This document shows, piece after piece, positions 1 through 5,161 of a stretch of DNA of 5,161 nucleotides. The translations under genes were made by a program, and so were the position numbers. Position 1 is the stretch's first letter; every line of letters begins with the position of its first letter. The stretch is from assembly GCA_017305815.1 (NCBI GenBank), contig JAFKJZ010000227.1, forward strand, positions 1-5,161. The letters are read 5' to 3'. The notes under the pieces are model-generated. The model made no database searches, was not told the origin of the DNA, and worked only from the letters and a program-made list of their open reading frames with translations. The DNA comes from Hyphomicrobiales bacterium (GTDB taxonomy: Bacteria; Pseudomonadota; Alphaproteobacteria; Rhizobiales; Kaistiaceae).

Positions 1-855
1 TTTGACGCCCTGGTGCAGGGGATCCTGCTCGGCGGCATGTACGCGCAATATGCGCTCGGCATGGCGCTGATGTTCGGCGTGATGCGGATCGTCAACATCA
101 GCCATGGCGACCTCGTGATCCTGCTGTCGCTCATCGGCATCTCCATGGCCTCCGCCTGGGGCTGGGGGCCGCTGCCGGTGCTGATCGCGCTGGTGCCGCT
201 CGCGGTGCTGCTCGGCTGGACGCTGCAGAAGCTGGTGCTCAACAAGGTCGTCGGCAGCGACCCGCTGCCGTCGCTGATCGCCACCTTCGGCCTGTCGATC
301 GCGCTGCAGAACCTGATGCTGCAGATCTGGTCGGCCAACAGCCGCTCGCTGCCGGGCCACGGCATCGAGAGCCAGTCGATCGAGATCGGCGGCATCTATG
401 TCGGCCTGCTGCCGCTGATCGTGCTCGCGGTCGCCACCGGCCTGACCTGGGGCGTCGACATGATGCTGAAGCACACCCGCTTCGGCCGCGCGCTCCGCGC
501 CGCTTCGGCCGATGTCGAGGCGGCTGCGATGACCGGCATCAACCCGCGCGCCGTCTATGCGCTGGCGACGGCGGTAGCGGTCGGCATCCTCGGTTTCGCG
601 GCGGTCTTCCAGTCGCTGCGCTCGACCGTGGCGCCGGCCGATGGTCCGGCCCAGCTGATCTATGCCTTCGAGGCAGTGATCATCGGCGGCATGGGCGCCG
701 TCTGGGGTGCCTTCCTCGGCTCGATGGTCCTCGGCATCTCGCAGGCCATTGGCTTCCGCATCGATCCGGGCTTCGGCGTGCTCGCCGGCCACATCGTCTT
801 CCTGATCGTGCTGGCGACCCGCCCGCAGGGCCTGTTCGGAAAGGCATCGACATGA
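1..855 (+). CDS. Branched-chain amino acid-type ABC transporter permease, LivH family (5' end cut off)
   Basis: Inner-membrane permease subunit of a LIV/HAAT-type ABC importer; it pairs with a LivM-type subunit to form the translocation channel. The frame is open from base 1, so the first residues lie outside the window; a GTG at 13 is in frame, but the coding sequence clearly continues upstream of it (FDAL before VQGILLGG). Probably only about 5-15 residues are missing, since 284 are visible against a family size near 290. Visible marks are the N-terminal GILLGGMYA motif, the VNISHGDL motif at about residues 31-38 (LivH usually has VNLAHGD), about eight hydrophobic spans, and the cytoplasmic loop EAVIIGGMGAVWGA starting near residue 224, which in this family contacts the ATPase. 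The stop overlaps the start of the next gene (ATGA, 852-855). The substrate is not predictable: this family also carries amides, urea, aromatic acids and other small organics. Binding protein and ATPase genes are not in view and are presumably upstream. Confidence 0.93.
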   Translation, partial: FDALVQGILLGGMYAQYALGMALMFGVMRIVNISHGDLVILLSLIGISMASAWGWGPLPVLIALVPLAVLLGWTLQKLVLNKVVGSDPLPSLIATFGLSIALQNLMLQIWSANSRSLPGHGIESQSIEIGGIYVGLLPLIVLAVATGLTWGVDMMLKHTRFGRALRAASADVEAAAMTGINPRAVYALATAVAVGILGFAAVFQSLRSTVAPADGPAQLIYAFEAVIIGGMGAVWGAFLGSMVLGISQAIGFRIDPGFGVLAGHIVFLIVLATRPQGLFGKAST

Positions 856-1877
856 GTGCAATTCCCTATGCCGTCTCCGAGGCTCCCGACGTCTTGGTCC
901 AGCGCCAGACCTCGTCCGGCCGCATCGCCATGACGCTCGCGGTGCTGGGCGTGGTCGCGGTCGCCGCCATGCCGTGGTGGGCGTCGACCGGCACGATCCG
1001 GTCGATCCTCATCCTCTGCTGCTACATCGCCGTCGCGCAGATGTGGAACCTGCTCGCCGGCTATGCCGGTCTGGTGTCCGTCGGCCAGCAGGCCTTCATG
1101 GGCGCGGCCGGCTATGCGCTCTTCGTGCTGGCGCAGACCTTCGGCATCAATCCGTTCCTGGCGGTGTTCCTGTCGCTGCTGGTGCCGGCCGTGCTGGCCG
1201 TGCCGATCTACCTGCTGCTGCATCGGCTCGACGGGCCGTATTTCTCGATCGGCACCTGGGTGGTGGCGGAGGTGTTCCGGCTGGTCTGCTCCAACCTGCC
1301 GCTCGTCAATGCCGGCGCCGGCATGTCGCTGCGGGTGATGAAGGACTATTCCGCCTTCGAGCGGAACCTCGCCATGTCGCTGCTCTGCGCCGGGATGCTG
1401 CTCTTGACGGTGGGCGGCAGCTACTGGCTGCTGCGTTCGCGCTACGGGCTCGCCTTGATCGCCATGCGCGACAACCCGGTCGCCGCCGCCAGCCAGGGCG
1501 TCAACGTCGCCAAGCTCCGCTTCCTGATCTACGTCGCCTCGGCGGTCGGCTGCGGCCTTGCCGGCGCGATCTATTTCATGGCGCAGCTGCGCATCACGCC
1601 CGGCTCGGCCTTCGACCCGATGTGGGCCAACGTCGCTATCTTCATCGTCATGGTCGGCGGCATCGGCTCGATCGAGGGGGTGCTGATTGGCGCGCTGATC
1701 TTCTTCATCGCGGATCGCTATTTCGGCGAGTACGGCGCCACCTATTTCGTCGTCCTCGGCGTCATGACGCTGCTGGTCGCGCTCTACGCGCGCACCGGGA
1801 TCTGGGGCCTGATCTCGAAACGATGGGATGCGCCATGGTTCCCGATCCGGCGCAAGCTCGTCGATCCGAACCGCTGA
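852..1877 (+). CDS. Branched-chain amino acid-type ABC transporter permease, LivM family
   Basis: Second membrane-embedded permease subunit of the same LIV/HAAT-type importer, 341 residues, a normal length for LivM. After a hydrophilic N-terminal stretch of about 25 residues come several strongly hydrophobic spans. Diagnostic LivM signatures are WNLLAGYAGLVSVGQQAFMG (residues about 65-84; many relatives have H in place of the first Q), the cytoplasmic segment SRYGLALIAMRDNPVAAASQG, and the ATPase-facing loop MVGGIGSIEGVLIGAL starting at residue 267. The ATG at 852 is supported by a GGAAAGG ribosome site at 838-844, seven bases upstream, and by the 4-nt overlap with the preceding stop, which suggests translational coupling and equal dosage of the two permeases. 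The C-terminus is short and basic (RRKLVDPNR). The dehydrogenase gene follows after 14 nt. Family assignment is secure; the transported compound is unknown. Confidence 0.95.
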   Translation: MSAIPYAVSEAPDVLVQRQTSSGRIAMTLAVLGVVAVAAMPWWASTGTIRSILILCCYIAVAQMWNLLAGYAGLVSVGQQAFMGAAGYALFVLAQTFGINPFLAVFLSLLVPAVLAVPIYLLLHRLDGPYFSIGTWVVAEVFRLVCSNLPLVNAGAGMSLRVMKDYSAFERNLAMSLLCAGMLLLTVGGSYWLLRSRYGLALIAMRDNPVAAASQGVNVAKLRFLIYVASAVGCGLAGAIYFMAQLRITPGSAFDPMWANVAIFIVMVGGIGSIEGVLIGALIFFIADRYFGEYGATYFVVLGVMTLLVALYARTGIWGLISKRWDAPWFPIRRKLVDPNR

Positions 1878-1878
1878 C

Positions 1879-1884
1879 AGGAGG
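1879..1884 (+). promoter_or_regulatory. Ribosome binding site deciding the dehydrogenase start
   Basis: AGGAGG, seven bases before the ATG at 1892. This site matters because the dehydrogenase frame stays open upstream to about 974, right across the LivM gene; the Shine-Dalgarno and the family N-terminus place the real start at 1892. Confidence 0.85.
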
Positions 1885-1891
1885 GAGTTTC

Positions 1892-2908
1892 ATGAAAGCG
1901 GCCATTTTCGACACGGTTGGCAGTCCGCTGCGGATCGGCAGCGTGCCGGACCCGGCTCCGGCTCCGGACGAGGTCGTCCTGCGCGTCGCCGCCTGCGGCA
2001 TCTGCGGCAGCGACCTGCACATCACCGAGGACCCGGTGCCGTTCGGCATCGGCGCGGGCTTCGTGCTCGGCCATGAATTCGCCGGCGATGTCGTCGCCGT
2101 CGGTTCGGAGGTTTCCGATCTCCGCATCGGCGATCGTGTCGCCGTCGTGCCGATGCGCGGCTGCGGGCATTGCGCCTCCTGCCGTCGTGGCGATCCGGCG
2201 CGCTGCGCCGAGATGGTTCTGATCGGCGGCGGCTATGCCGAATATGCGACGGTCGCGGCGCGCCAGTGCCGGATCCTGCCCGATGACGTGCCGCTCGAGG
2301 ATGGTGCTCTGGCCGAGCCACTTTCGGTCGCGCTCCACTGCATCGTCCGTTCGGGCATGAAGCCTGGCGACCGCGTCGCCATCATCGGCGCGGGGCCGAT
2401 CGGCCTGCTCGTCGCCTTCTGGGCGCGGCGGATGGGCGCGTCGCATGTGGTTGTCGCCGACATTCATGAACACCAGCGGGAGCGGGCTCTGGCGCTCGGC
2501 GCGACGGGCTTCGTCCTTTCGGGCGAGCGCCTTAGCGAGAACCTCGCCGATGCCTGCGGCGGCGCGCCGGACATCGTCTTCGAATGCGTCGGCAAGCGCG
2601 GCCTGCTCGGCAAGGCGGTCGAATCCGTTCGCCTGCAGGGCACGGTGGTCGGCGTCGGTCTCTGCATCGGCGGCGACGAATGGGATCCGTTCGTCGCCCT
2701 GTCGAAGGAAGTGAACCTGCTCTTCTCGGTCTTCTTCGACCAGCGCAGCGAATTCGGCGTCGCGCTCGACGCGTTGCGCGGCGGGCCGTTCGCGCCGCAG
2801 GGGCTGATCACCGACCGTATCGATCTGTCGCCCGTGCCGCAGATCTTCGAAAGCCTTCGCCGTCGCACGACCCAGTGCAAGGTGCTGATCCAACCGGAAT
2901 TTGTCTGA
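1892..2908 (+). CDS. Zinc-dependent medium-chain alcohol/polyol dehydrogenase (MDR superfamily)
   Basis: Cytoplasmic NAD(P)-dependent oxidoreductase interconverting an alcohol and a ketone or aldehyde; 338 residues, usual for the threonine/sorbitol/butanediol dehydrogenase branch. The N-terminal GroES-like domain has the catalytic-zinc motif CGICGSDLH (Cys38), GHEFAG (His61, Glu62), and Glu142 in the LAEPLSVALH motif as a further candidate ligand. The structural-zinc lobe is complete: Cys91, Cys94, Cys97, Cys105. The Rossmann domain carries GAGPIG (166-171), and Asp190 in VVVADI sits at the end of the second beta strand, where an acidic residue normally favours NAD over NADP. VFECVG follows in the usual place. 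All key residues are present, so it should be active. The ATG at 1892 has an ideal AGGAGG; the longer open frame upstream is a shadow of LivM. It lies 14 nt after the permease gene and 12 nt before the hydrolase start, so it is almost certainly co-transcribed. It may oxidise a hydroxylated intermediate of the pathway, but the exact substrate is unknown. Confidence 0.93.
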   Translation: MKAAIFDTVGSPLRIGSVPDPAPAPDEVVLRVAACGICGSDLHITEDPVPFGIGAGFVLGHEFAGDVVAVGSEVSDLRIGDRVAVVPMRGCGHCASCRRGDPARCAEMVLIGGGYAEYATVAARQCRILPDDVPLEDGALAEPLSVALHCIVRSGMKPGDRVAIIGAGPIGLLVAFWARRMGASHVVVADIHEHQRERALALGATGFVLSGERLSENLADACGGAPDIVFECVGKRGLLGKAVESVRLQGTVVGVGLCIGGDEWDPFVALSKEVNLLFSVFFDQRSEFGVALDALRGGPFAPQGLITDRIDLSPVPQIFESLRRRTTQCKVLIQPEFV

Positions 2909-2913
2909 GGAGG
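2908..2913 (+). promoter_or_regulatory. Ribosome binding site deciding the hydrolase start
   Basis: AGGAGG, starting on the last base of the preceding TGA. It is seven bases from the ATG at 2921 but only one base from the in-frame ATG at 2915, so initiation at 2921 (MAVSFE) is far more likely. Confidence 0.8.
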
Positions 2914-2920
2914 TATGAAC

Positions 2921-3601
2921 ATGGCCGTTTCATTCGAGACGCTCGAATATGACGTCGGTGGCACCAGGACGGTGATCAAGGCGATCGGCAAGGGCAAGCC
3001 GATCCTCTTCCTGCATGGCGCTTCGACGCTGGAAGGCTTCGACTTCGCCGCCGGCCTCGCCGACCGCTTCCGGGTACTCTGCGCCAGCCATCCGGGTTTC
3101 GGCTTTTCCGGCGCCGCGCCGCATGTCGCGGGCATGTCCGACATGGTCGTTCACTATCTCGACCTGCTCGACGCGCTGGACCTTGAGGAGAAGCCGCACC
3201 TGATGGGCTTCACCAATCTCGGCGCGCTCGCGCCGCAGGACCTGCCGGCCTATCTGGCGCATGACGTCTCCGTGGCGCTCCGCTACTTCCCGGACGGCTC
3301 GGATGCCGCCTTCGCCGAGGCGTTCGGCACCGACCGCGCCCGCGAGGGCGAGACGCTCGGCCGCCTGCTTGCGCCCTTCGGCATGGGGCACCCGAACCTG
3401 CGGCGTTTCCTGGGACGCATCAACAATCCCGCGCTGGTCGTCTGGGGCGAGGAGGATCGCCTTCTGCCGGCCAGCCAGGCGCCGCTCTTCGTCGACGCCC
3501 TGCCGGACGCGAGGCTGATCCTGGTGGAGGACGCCGGTCACTTCGTCATGCAGGAAAAGCCCGGGACCCTGACCCAGGTCGGCGATTTCCTCGCCGGCTG
3601 A
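2921..3601 (+). CDS. Alpha/beta-hydrolase-fold protein lacking the nucleophile elbow (probable internal deletion)
   Basis: Alpha/beta-hydrolase-fold protein of 226 residues, counted from ATG 2921 (an in-frame ATG at 2915 is too close to the ribosome site). Seen: the early strand and oxyanion loop ILFLHGAS (His32-Gly33), the HPGFGFSG loop (57-64), the charge-relay acid in WGEEDRLLP (Asp179), and the catalytic His in DAGHFVMQEKP (His207). Missing: the G-x-S-x-G nucleophile elbow. After LDLEEKPHLMGF (to residue 97), where relatives continue with SxGG, an alpha helix and a LVLVAPAG-like strand, this protein jumps straight to TNLGALAPQDLPAYLAHD, which resembles the start of the cap region. Intact relatives are usually about 260-280 residues, so roughly 40 seem lost, in frame. 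Ser63 lies in a structural loop and is not a substitute nucleophile. Intact relatives hydrolyse esters, lactones or meta-cleavage C-C bonds. This copy is probably inactive as a serine hydrolase, or the gap is a sequence artefact. It sits 27 nt before the monooxygenase gene. Confidence 0.85.
   Translation: MAVSFETLEYDVGGTRTVIKAIGKGKPILFLHGASTLEGFDFAAGLADRFRVLCASHPGFGFSGAAPHVAGMSDMVVHYLDLLDALDLEEKPHLMGFTNLGALAPQDLPAYLAHDVSVALRYFPDGSDAAFAEAFGTDRAREGETLGRLLAPFGMGHPNLRRFLGRINNPALVVWGEEDRLLPASQAPLFVDALPDARLILVEDAGHFVMQEKPGTLTQVGDFLAG
3209..3214 (+). other. Putative junction of an in-frame internal deletion in the hydrolase gene
   Basis: Codons 97-98 (TTC ACC, Phe-Thr) join the strand that normally precedes the catalytic serine (PHLMGF) to sequence that looks like the cap region. 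The nucleophile serine should be at codon 98. The exact breakpoint cannot be fixed without an intact homologue; the position is inferred from the family pattern alone. Confidence 0.55.
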
Positions 3602-3615
3602 ACCGATTTCAAAGT

Positions 3616-3621
3616 GGAGGA
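3616..3621 (+). promoter_or_regulatory. Ribosome binding site deciding the monooxygenase start
   Basis: GGAGGA, seven bases before ATG 3629. An in-frame GTG at 3614 overlaps this site and would add MEEKF by translating the Shine-Dalgarno itself, so it is unlikely to be used. Confidence 0.8.
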
Positions 3622-3628
3622 AAAGTTC

Positions 3629-4849
3629 ATGAACAAGCCCATCAAGCACAGCCCCTGGGGCACGACGGTCGACTATCGCGACCTGCTGAAGAAGATCGCC
3701 GAGATCGGCCCGATCCTCGAAGCCAATGCCGACGCCGACGAGAAGAACGGCGAACTGACGCCGGAGACCTTCGAGGCGTTGAAGCAGCTTCGCATGTCGC
3801 ACGTCTTCGCGGCCGAGAGCCTTGGCGGCGCGCAGCTGCCGCCGACGCAGGCGCTCGAATTGCTCGAGGCGATCACCTGGCATTCGGGCTCCGCCGGCTG
3901 GGTTTCGATGGTGCATTGCTGCATCGGCGCGATGTCGGCCGCCTTCCTGCCCGACAGCGCCGTCGAGCGGCTGTTCGCGCCGGGCACCGACAACCGCTTC
4001 TCGGGGCAGGGCGCGCCGCTCGGCATGCTGAAGAAGGTCGAGGACGGCTATCGCCTGACCGGAAAGTGGAGCTATGGCAGCGGCTTCAGCCACGCCACCT
4101 ATTCGCATAGCGCCGCCTTCGTCGACGACGGCACCGGCAAGCCGGCCAAGGACGCCAACGGCAACGTCATCGTCATGTGCGCCCACGCGCCGATCTCCGA
4201 GCACAAGCAACTCGGCAACTGGGACGTGCTCGGCCTCGGCGGCACCGGCAGCATCGACTATGCGGCCGAGGACGTCTTCATCGCCGACGACCTCGTCTTC
4301 CCGATCCTGACCGCGCCGCCGCTGCGCCAGAAGGAGTTCTTCAGCCTCGGCGTCGTCGGCCTCGCCGCCATCGGCCATACCGGCTGGGCGCTCGGCACCG
4401 GCCGCCGCATGCTCGACGAGATCGCCAAGTTCGCCCGCGCCAAGTCGGGCCGCGCCGGCCTGATCGGCGAGAGCGAGAAGTTCTGGTATGACTACGGCCG
4501 GGCCGAGGCCCGCTACCGCGCCGCCCGCGCCTTCGTCTTCGAAGTCTGGCGCGGCATCGAGGCGACGGTCGAGGCCGGCGAGAGCGTCTCGACCCATCAG
4601 ATCAGCCTGGTGCACCTCGCCAAGTCGGAGATCCACGAGGTCGGCGTCGACGTCTGCAACTTCGCCTATCGCGCCGGCGGCGGCGCCTCGCTGCGCGCGG
4701 GCGTGATCCAGCGCACCTTCCGTGAGATGATGGTGGCGGCCAACCACTTCACCATCGCTCCGTCGGTCGTGACGTCGGCCGGCCGCGATCTCGGAGGCAG
4801 CTGGAACAACCGCGTCTGGCAGTTCTACGATCTGATCGAGAAGAAGTAG
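3629..4849 (+). CDS. Acyl-CoA dehydrogenase-fold flavin-dependent monooxygenase (oxygenase component of a two-component system)
   Basis: 406 residues, the usual size for group D flavoprotein monooxygenases, which share the acyl-CoA dehydrogenase fold (known members include HsaA, the Acinetobacter HpaH-type oxygenase and DszC). They take reduced flavin from a separate reductase and O2 to hydroxylate aromatic or heterocyclic substrates, or to oxidise N or S atoms. Seen: an N-terminal helical domain (about 15-115) with the LTPETFEALKQLRMSHVFAA pattern; a middle beta domain with GYRLTGKWSYGSGFSHA (Trp147) and WDVLGLGGTGSIDYAAEDVFI (GTGS at 205-208); and a C-terminal helical domain ending QRTFREMMVAANHF (Arg362-Phe374) and GRDLGG (385-390). 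This C-terminal pattern fits the Acyl-CoA_dh_2 type rather than true fatty acyl-CoA dehydrogenases. The flavin reductase gene just downstream strongly supports the monooxygenase reading. ATG 3629 is preferred over GTG 3614 on ribosome-site spacing. The substrate is unresolved; a true acyl-CoA dehydrogenase is the less likely alternative. Confidence 0.88.
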   Translation: MNKPIKHSPWGTTVDYRDLLKKIAEIGPILEANADADEKNGELTPETFEALKQLRMSHVFAAESLGGAQLPPTQALELLEAITWHSGSAGWVSMVHCCIGAMSAAFLPDSAVERLFAPGTDNRFSGQGAPLGMLKKVEDGYRLTGKWSYGSGFSHATYSHSAAFVDDGTGKPAKDANGNVIVMCAHAPISEHKQLGNWDVLGLGGTGSIDYAAEDVFIADDLVFPILTAPPLRQKEFFSLGVVGLAAIGHTGWALGTGRRMLDEIAKFARAKSGRAGLIGESEKFWYDYGRAEARYRAARAFVFEVWRGIEATVEAGESVSTHQISLVHLAKSEIHEVGVDVCNFAYRAGGGASLRAGVIQRTFREMMVAANHFTIAPSVVTSAGRDLGGSWNNRVWQFYDLIEKK

Positions 4850-4855
4850 TTCGAA

Positions 4856-4888
4856 GGGCCGGGCGGTCCTGCCGCCCGGCCCCCTTTT
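4856..4888 (+). terminator. Intrinsic terminator-like hairpin between oxygenase and reductase genes
   Basis: Perfect 11-bp inverted repeat, GGGCCGGGCGG (4856-4866) with CCGCCCGGCCC (4872-4882), around a 5-nt loop TCCTG, followed by CC and TTTT (4885-4888). It begins 7 nt after the oxygenase stop and ends 23 nt before the reductase start. The U tract is short, so read-through is likely. It could be a partial terminator, an attenuator that lowers reductase expression, or an mRNA 3'-end stabiliser. Confidence 0.65.
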
Positions 4889-4911
4889 CCTGCTGCGAGA
4901 GAGACCCGTCG

Positions 4912-5161
4912 ATGAGCCTGCACCCGATGACCAACGCCTTCCGCGAGGCCTTCCGCCGCCATCCTGCCGGCGTGGCCGTGATCACCGCCGATCCCGGCGA
5001 GCGGCCCGTCGCGATGACTGTGTCCTCGCTGATCTCTGTCAGCGCCGCGCCGCCGGTGGTAGCCTTCTCGCTGTCGATGAAGTCGGGTTCGTCCGAGCCG
5101 CTGCTCCGGGCCGAGACGATGGTGCGGCTCCTCGAGCGGGGCGATGCGCTCGAGGATTTCG
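4912..5161 (+). CDS. Flavin reductase-like FMN-binding domain protein, HpaC/HsaB type (3' end cut off)
   Basis: The first 83 residues of a probable NAD(P)H:flavin oxidoreductase, the partner that supplies reduced FMN or FAD to the upstream oxygenase; full-length members are usually about 160-180 residues, so roughly half is visible. Seen: FREAFRRHPAGVAVITA (residues 10-26), matching the family's FRxALxxxPTGVxVVTA opening; RPVAMTVSSLISVSAAPPVV (31-50), the flavin-binding MTxSSxxSVSxxPP signature; then FSLSMKSGSSEPLLRAE and a VRLLE strand where relatives have VHLL or VNLL. The ATG at 4912 has only a weak purine-rich GAGAGAGA (4897-4904) at suitable distance, unlike the strong AGGAGG sites upstream; ATG 4927 (Met6) is a weaker alternative because it has no clear ribosome site. 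The weak site and the hairpin before it suggest lower expression than the oxygenase. The frame is open to the window end, so downstream residues and genes are unknown. Confidence 0.88.
   Translation, partial: MSLHPMTNAFREAFRRHPAGVAVITADPGERPVAMTVSSLISVSAAPPVVAFSLSMKSGSSEPLLRAETMVRLLERGDALEDF

Noticed and set aside
660..1223. Minus-strand open frame rich in His, Gln and Arg across the livH/livM junction
   Set aside because: Its composition is what the reverse complement of hydrophobic permease codons gives; there is no domain.
974..1891. Upstream open extension of the dehydrogenase frame, suggesting a 644-residue fusion protein
   Set aside because: The extension is an Arg/Ala-rich shadow of LivM in another frame; the ATG at 1892 has an ideal AGGAGG and begins exactly at the family N-terminus.
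1878..1891. Possible internal promoter between the permease and dehydrogenase genes
   Set aside because: The gap is 14 nt and fully accounted for by the ribosome site; no -35/-10 pair is evident.
1784..2893. Minus-strand open frame of 369 codons opposite the dehydrogenase
   Set aside because: Antisense shadow with low-complexity, charged composition and no motif; the plus strand encodes an intact zinc dehydrogenase with all ligands.
3089..3112. GFGFSG (Ser63) as a possible GxSxG nucleophile elbow in the hydrolase
   Set aside because: It lies in the HPGFGxS loop that precedes the cap-proximal helices in this family, well before the strand PHLMG that should lead into the true elbow, so it is not the catalytic serine.
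2930..4747. Very long minus-strand open frame (605 codons) opposite the hydrolase and monooxygenase genes
   Set aside because: Its sequence is rich in R, A, G, E, D and H with no recognisable domain, as expected from the antisense of high-GC codons with G/C third positions; both genes beneath it have clear family motifs and good ribosome sites.

Overview
The window is high-GC, tightly packed bacterial DNA in which every gene lies on the + strand. Strong G/C preference at third codon positions, short gaps, and the mix of a branched-chain-type ABC permease pair with catabolic oxidoreductases suggest an alphaproteobacterium, possibly Hyphomicrobiales (Rhizobiales). This placement is an inference from style and gene content; there is no rRNA or marker gene.

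Layout: (1) 1-855, the 3' part of a LivH-type ABC permease, cut by the window start. (2) 852-1877, a LivM-type permease, translationally coupled through a 4-nt stop/start overlap. (3) 1892-2908, a zinc-dependent medium-chain dehydrogenase. (4) 2921-3601, an alpha/beta-hydrolase-fold protein that seems to have lost the segment carrying its nucleophile elbow. (5) 3629-4849, an acyl-CoA-dehydrogenase-fold flavin-dependent monooxygenase, the oxygenase component of a two-component system. (6) 4856-4888, a strong GC hairpin followed by CCTTTT, resembling an intrinsic terminator or attenuator. (7) 4912-5161, the 5' half of an HpaC-like flavin reductase, cut by the window end and probably the electron-supplying partner of gene 5.

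The genes read as one uptake-and-breakdown operon. A LIV/HAAT-family ABC importer, whose binding protein and ATPases are not in view, would bring in a small organic compound. The reductase/oxygenase pair would hydroxylate it or an intermediate, and the dehydrogenase and hydrolase would process alcohol/ketone or ester/C-C bonds. The substrate cannot be read from the sequence. Genes 1 to 5 are separated by no more than 27 nt, and no promoter is evident inside the window.

The points most worth a second look are the hydrolase lacking its catalytic serine region, the hairpin between two genes whose products should work together, and the identity of the substrate of this gene set. No CRISPR array, mobile element, tRNA, rRNA or long repeat was seen.
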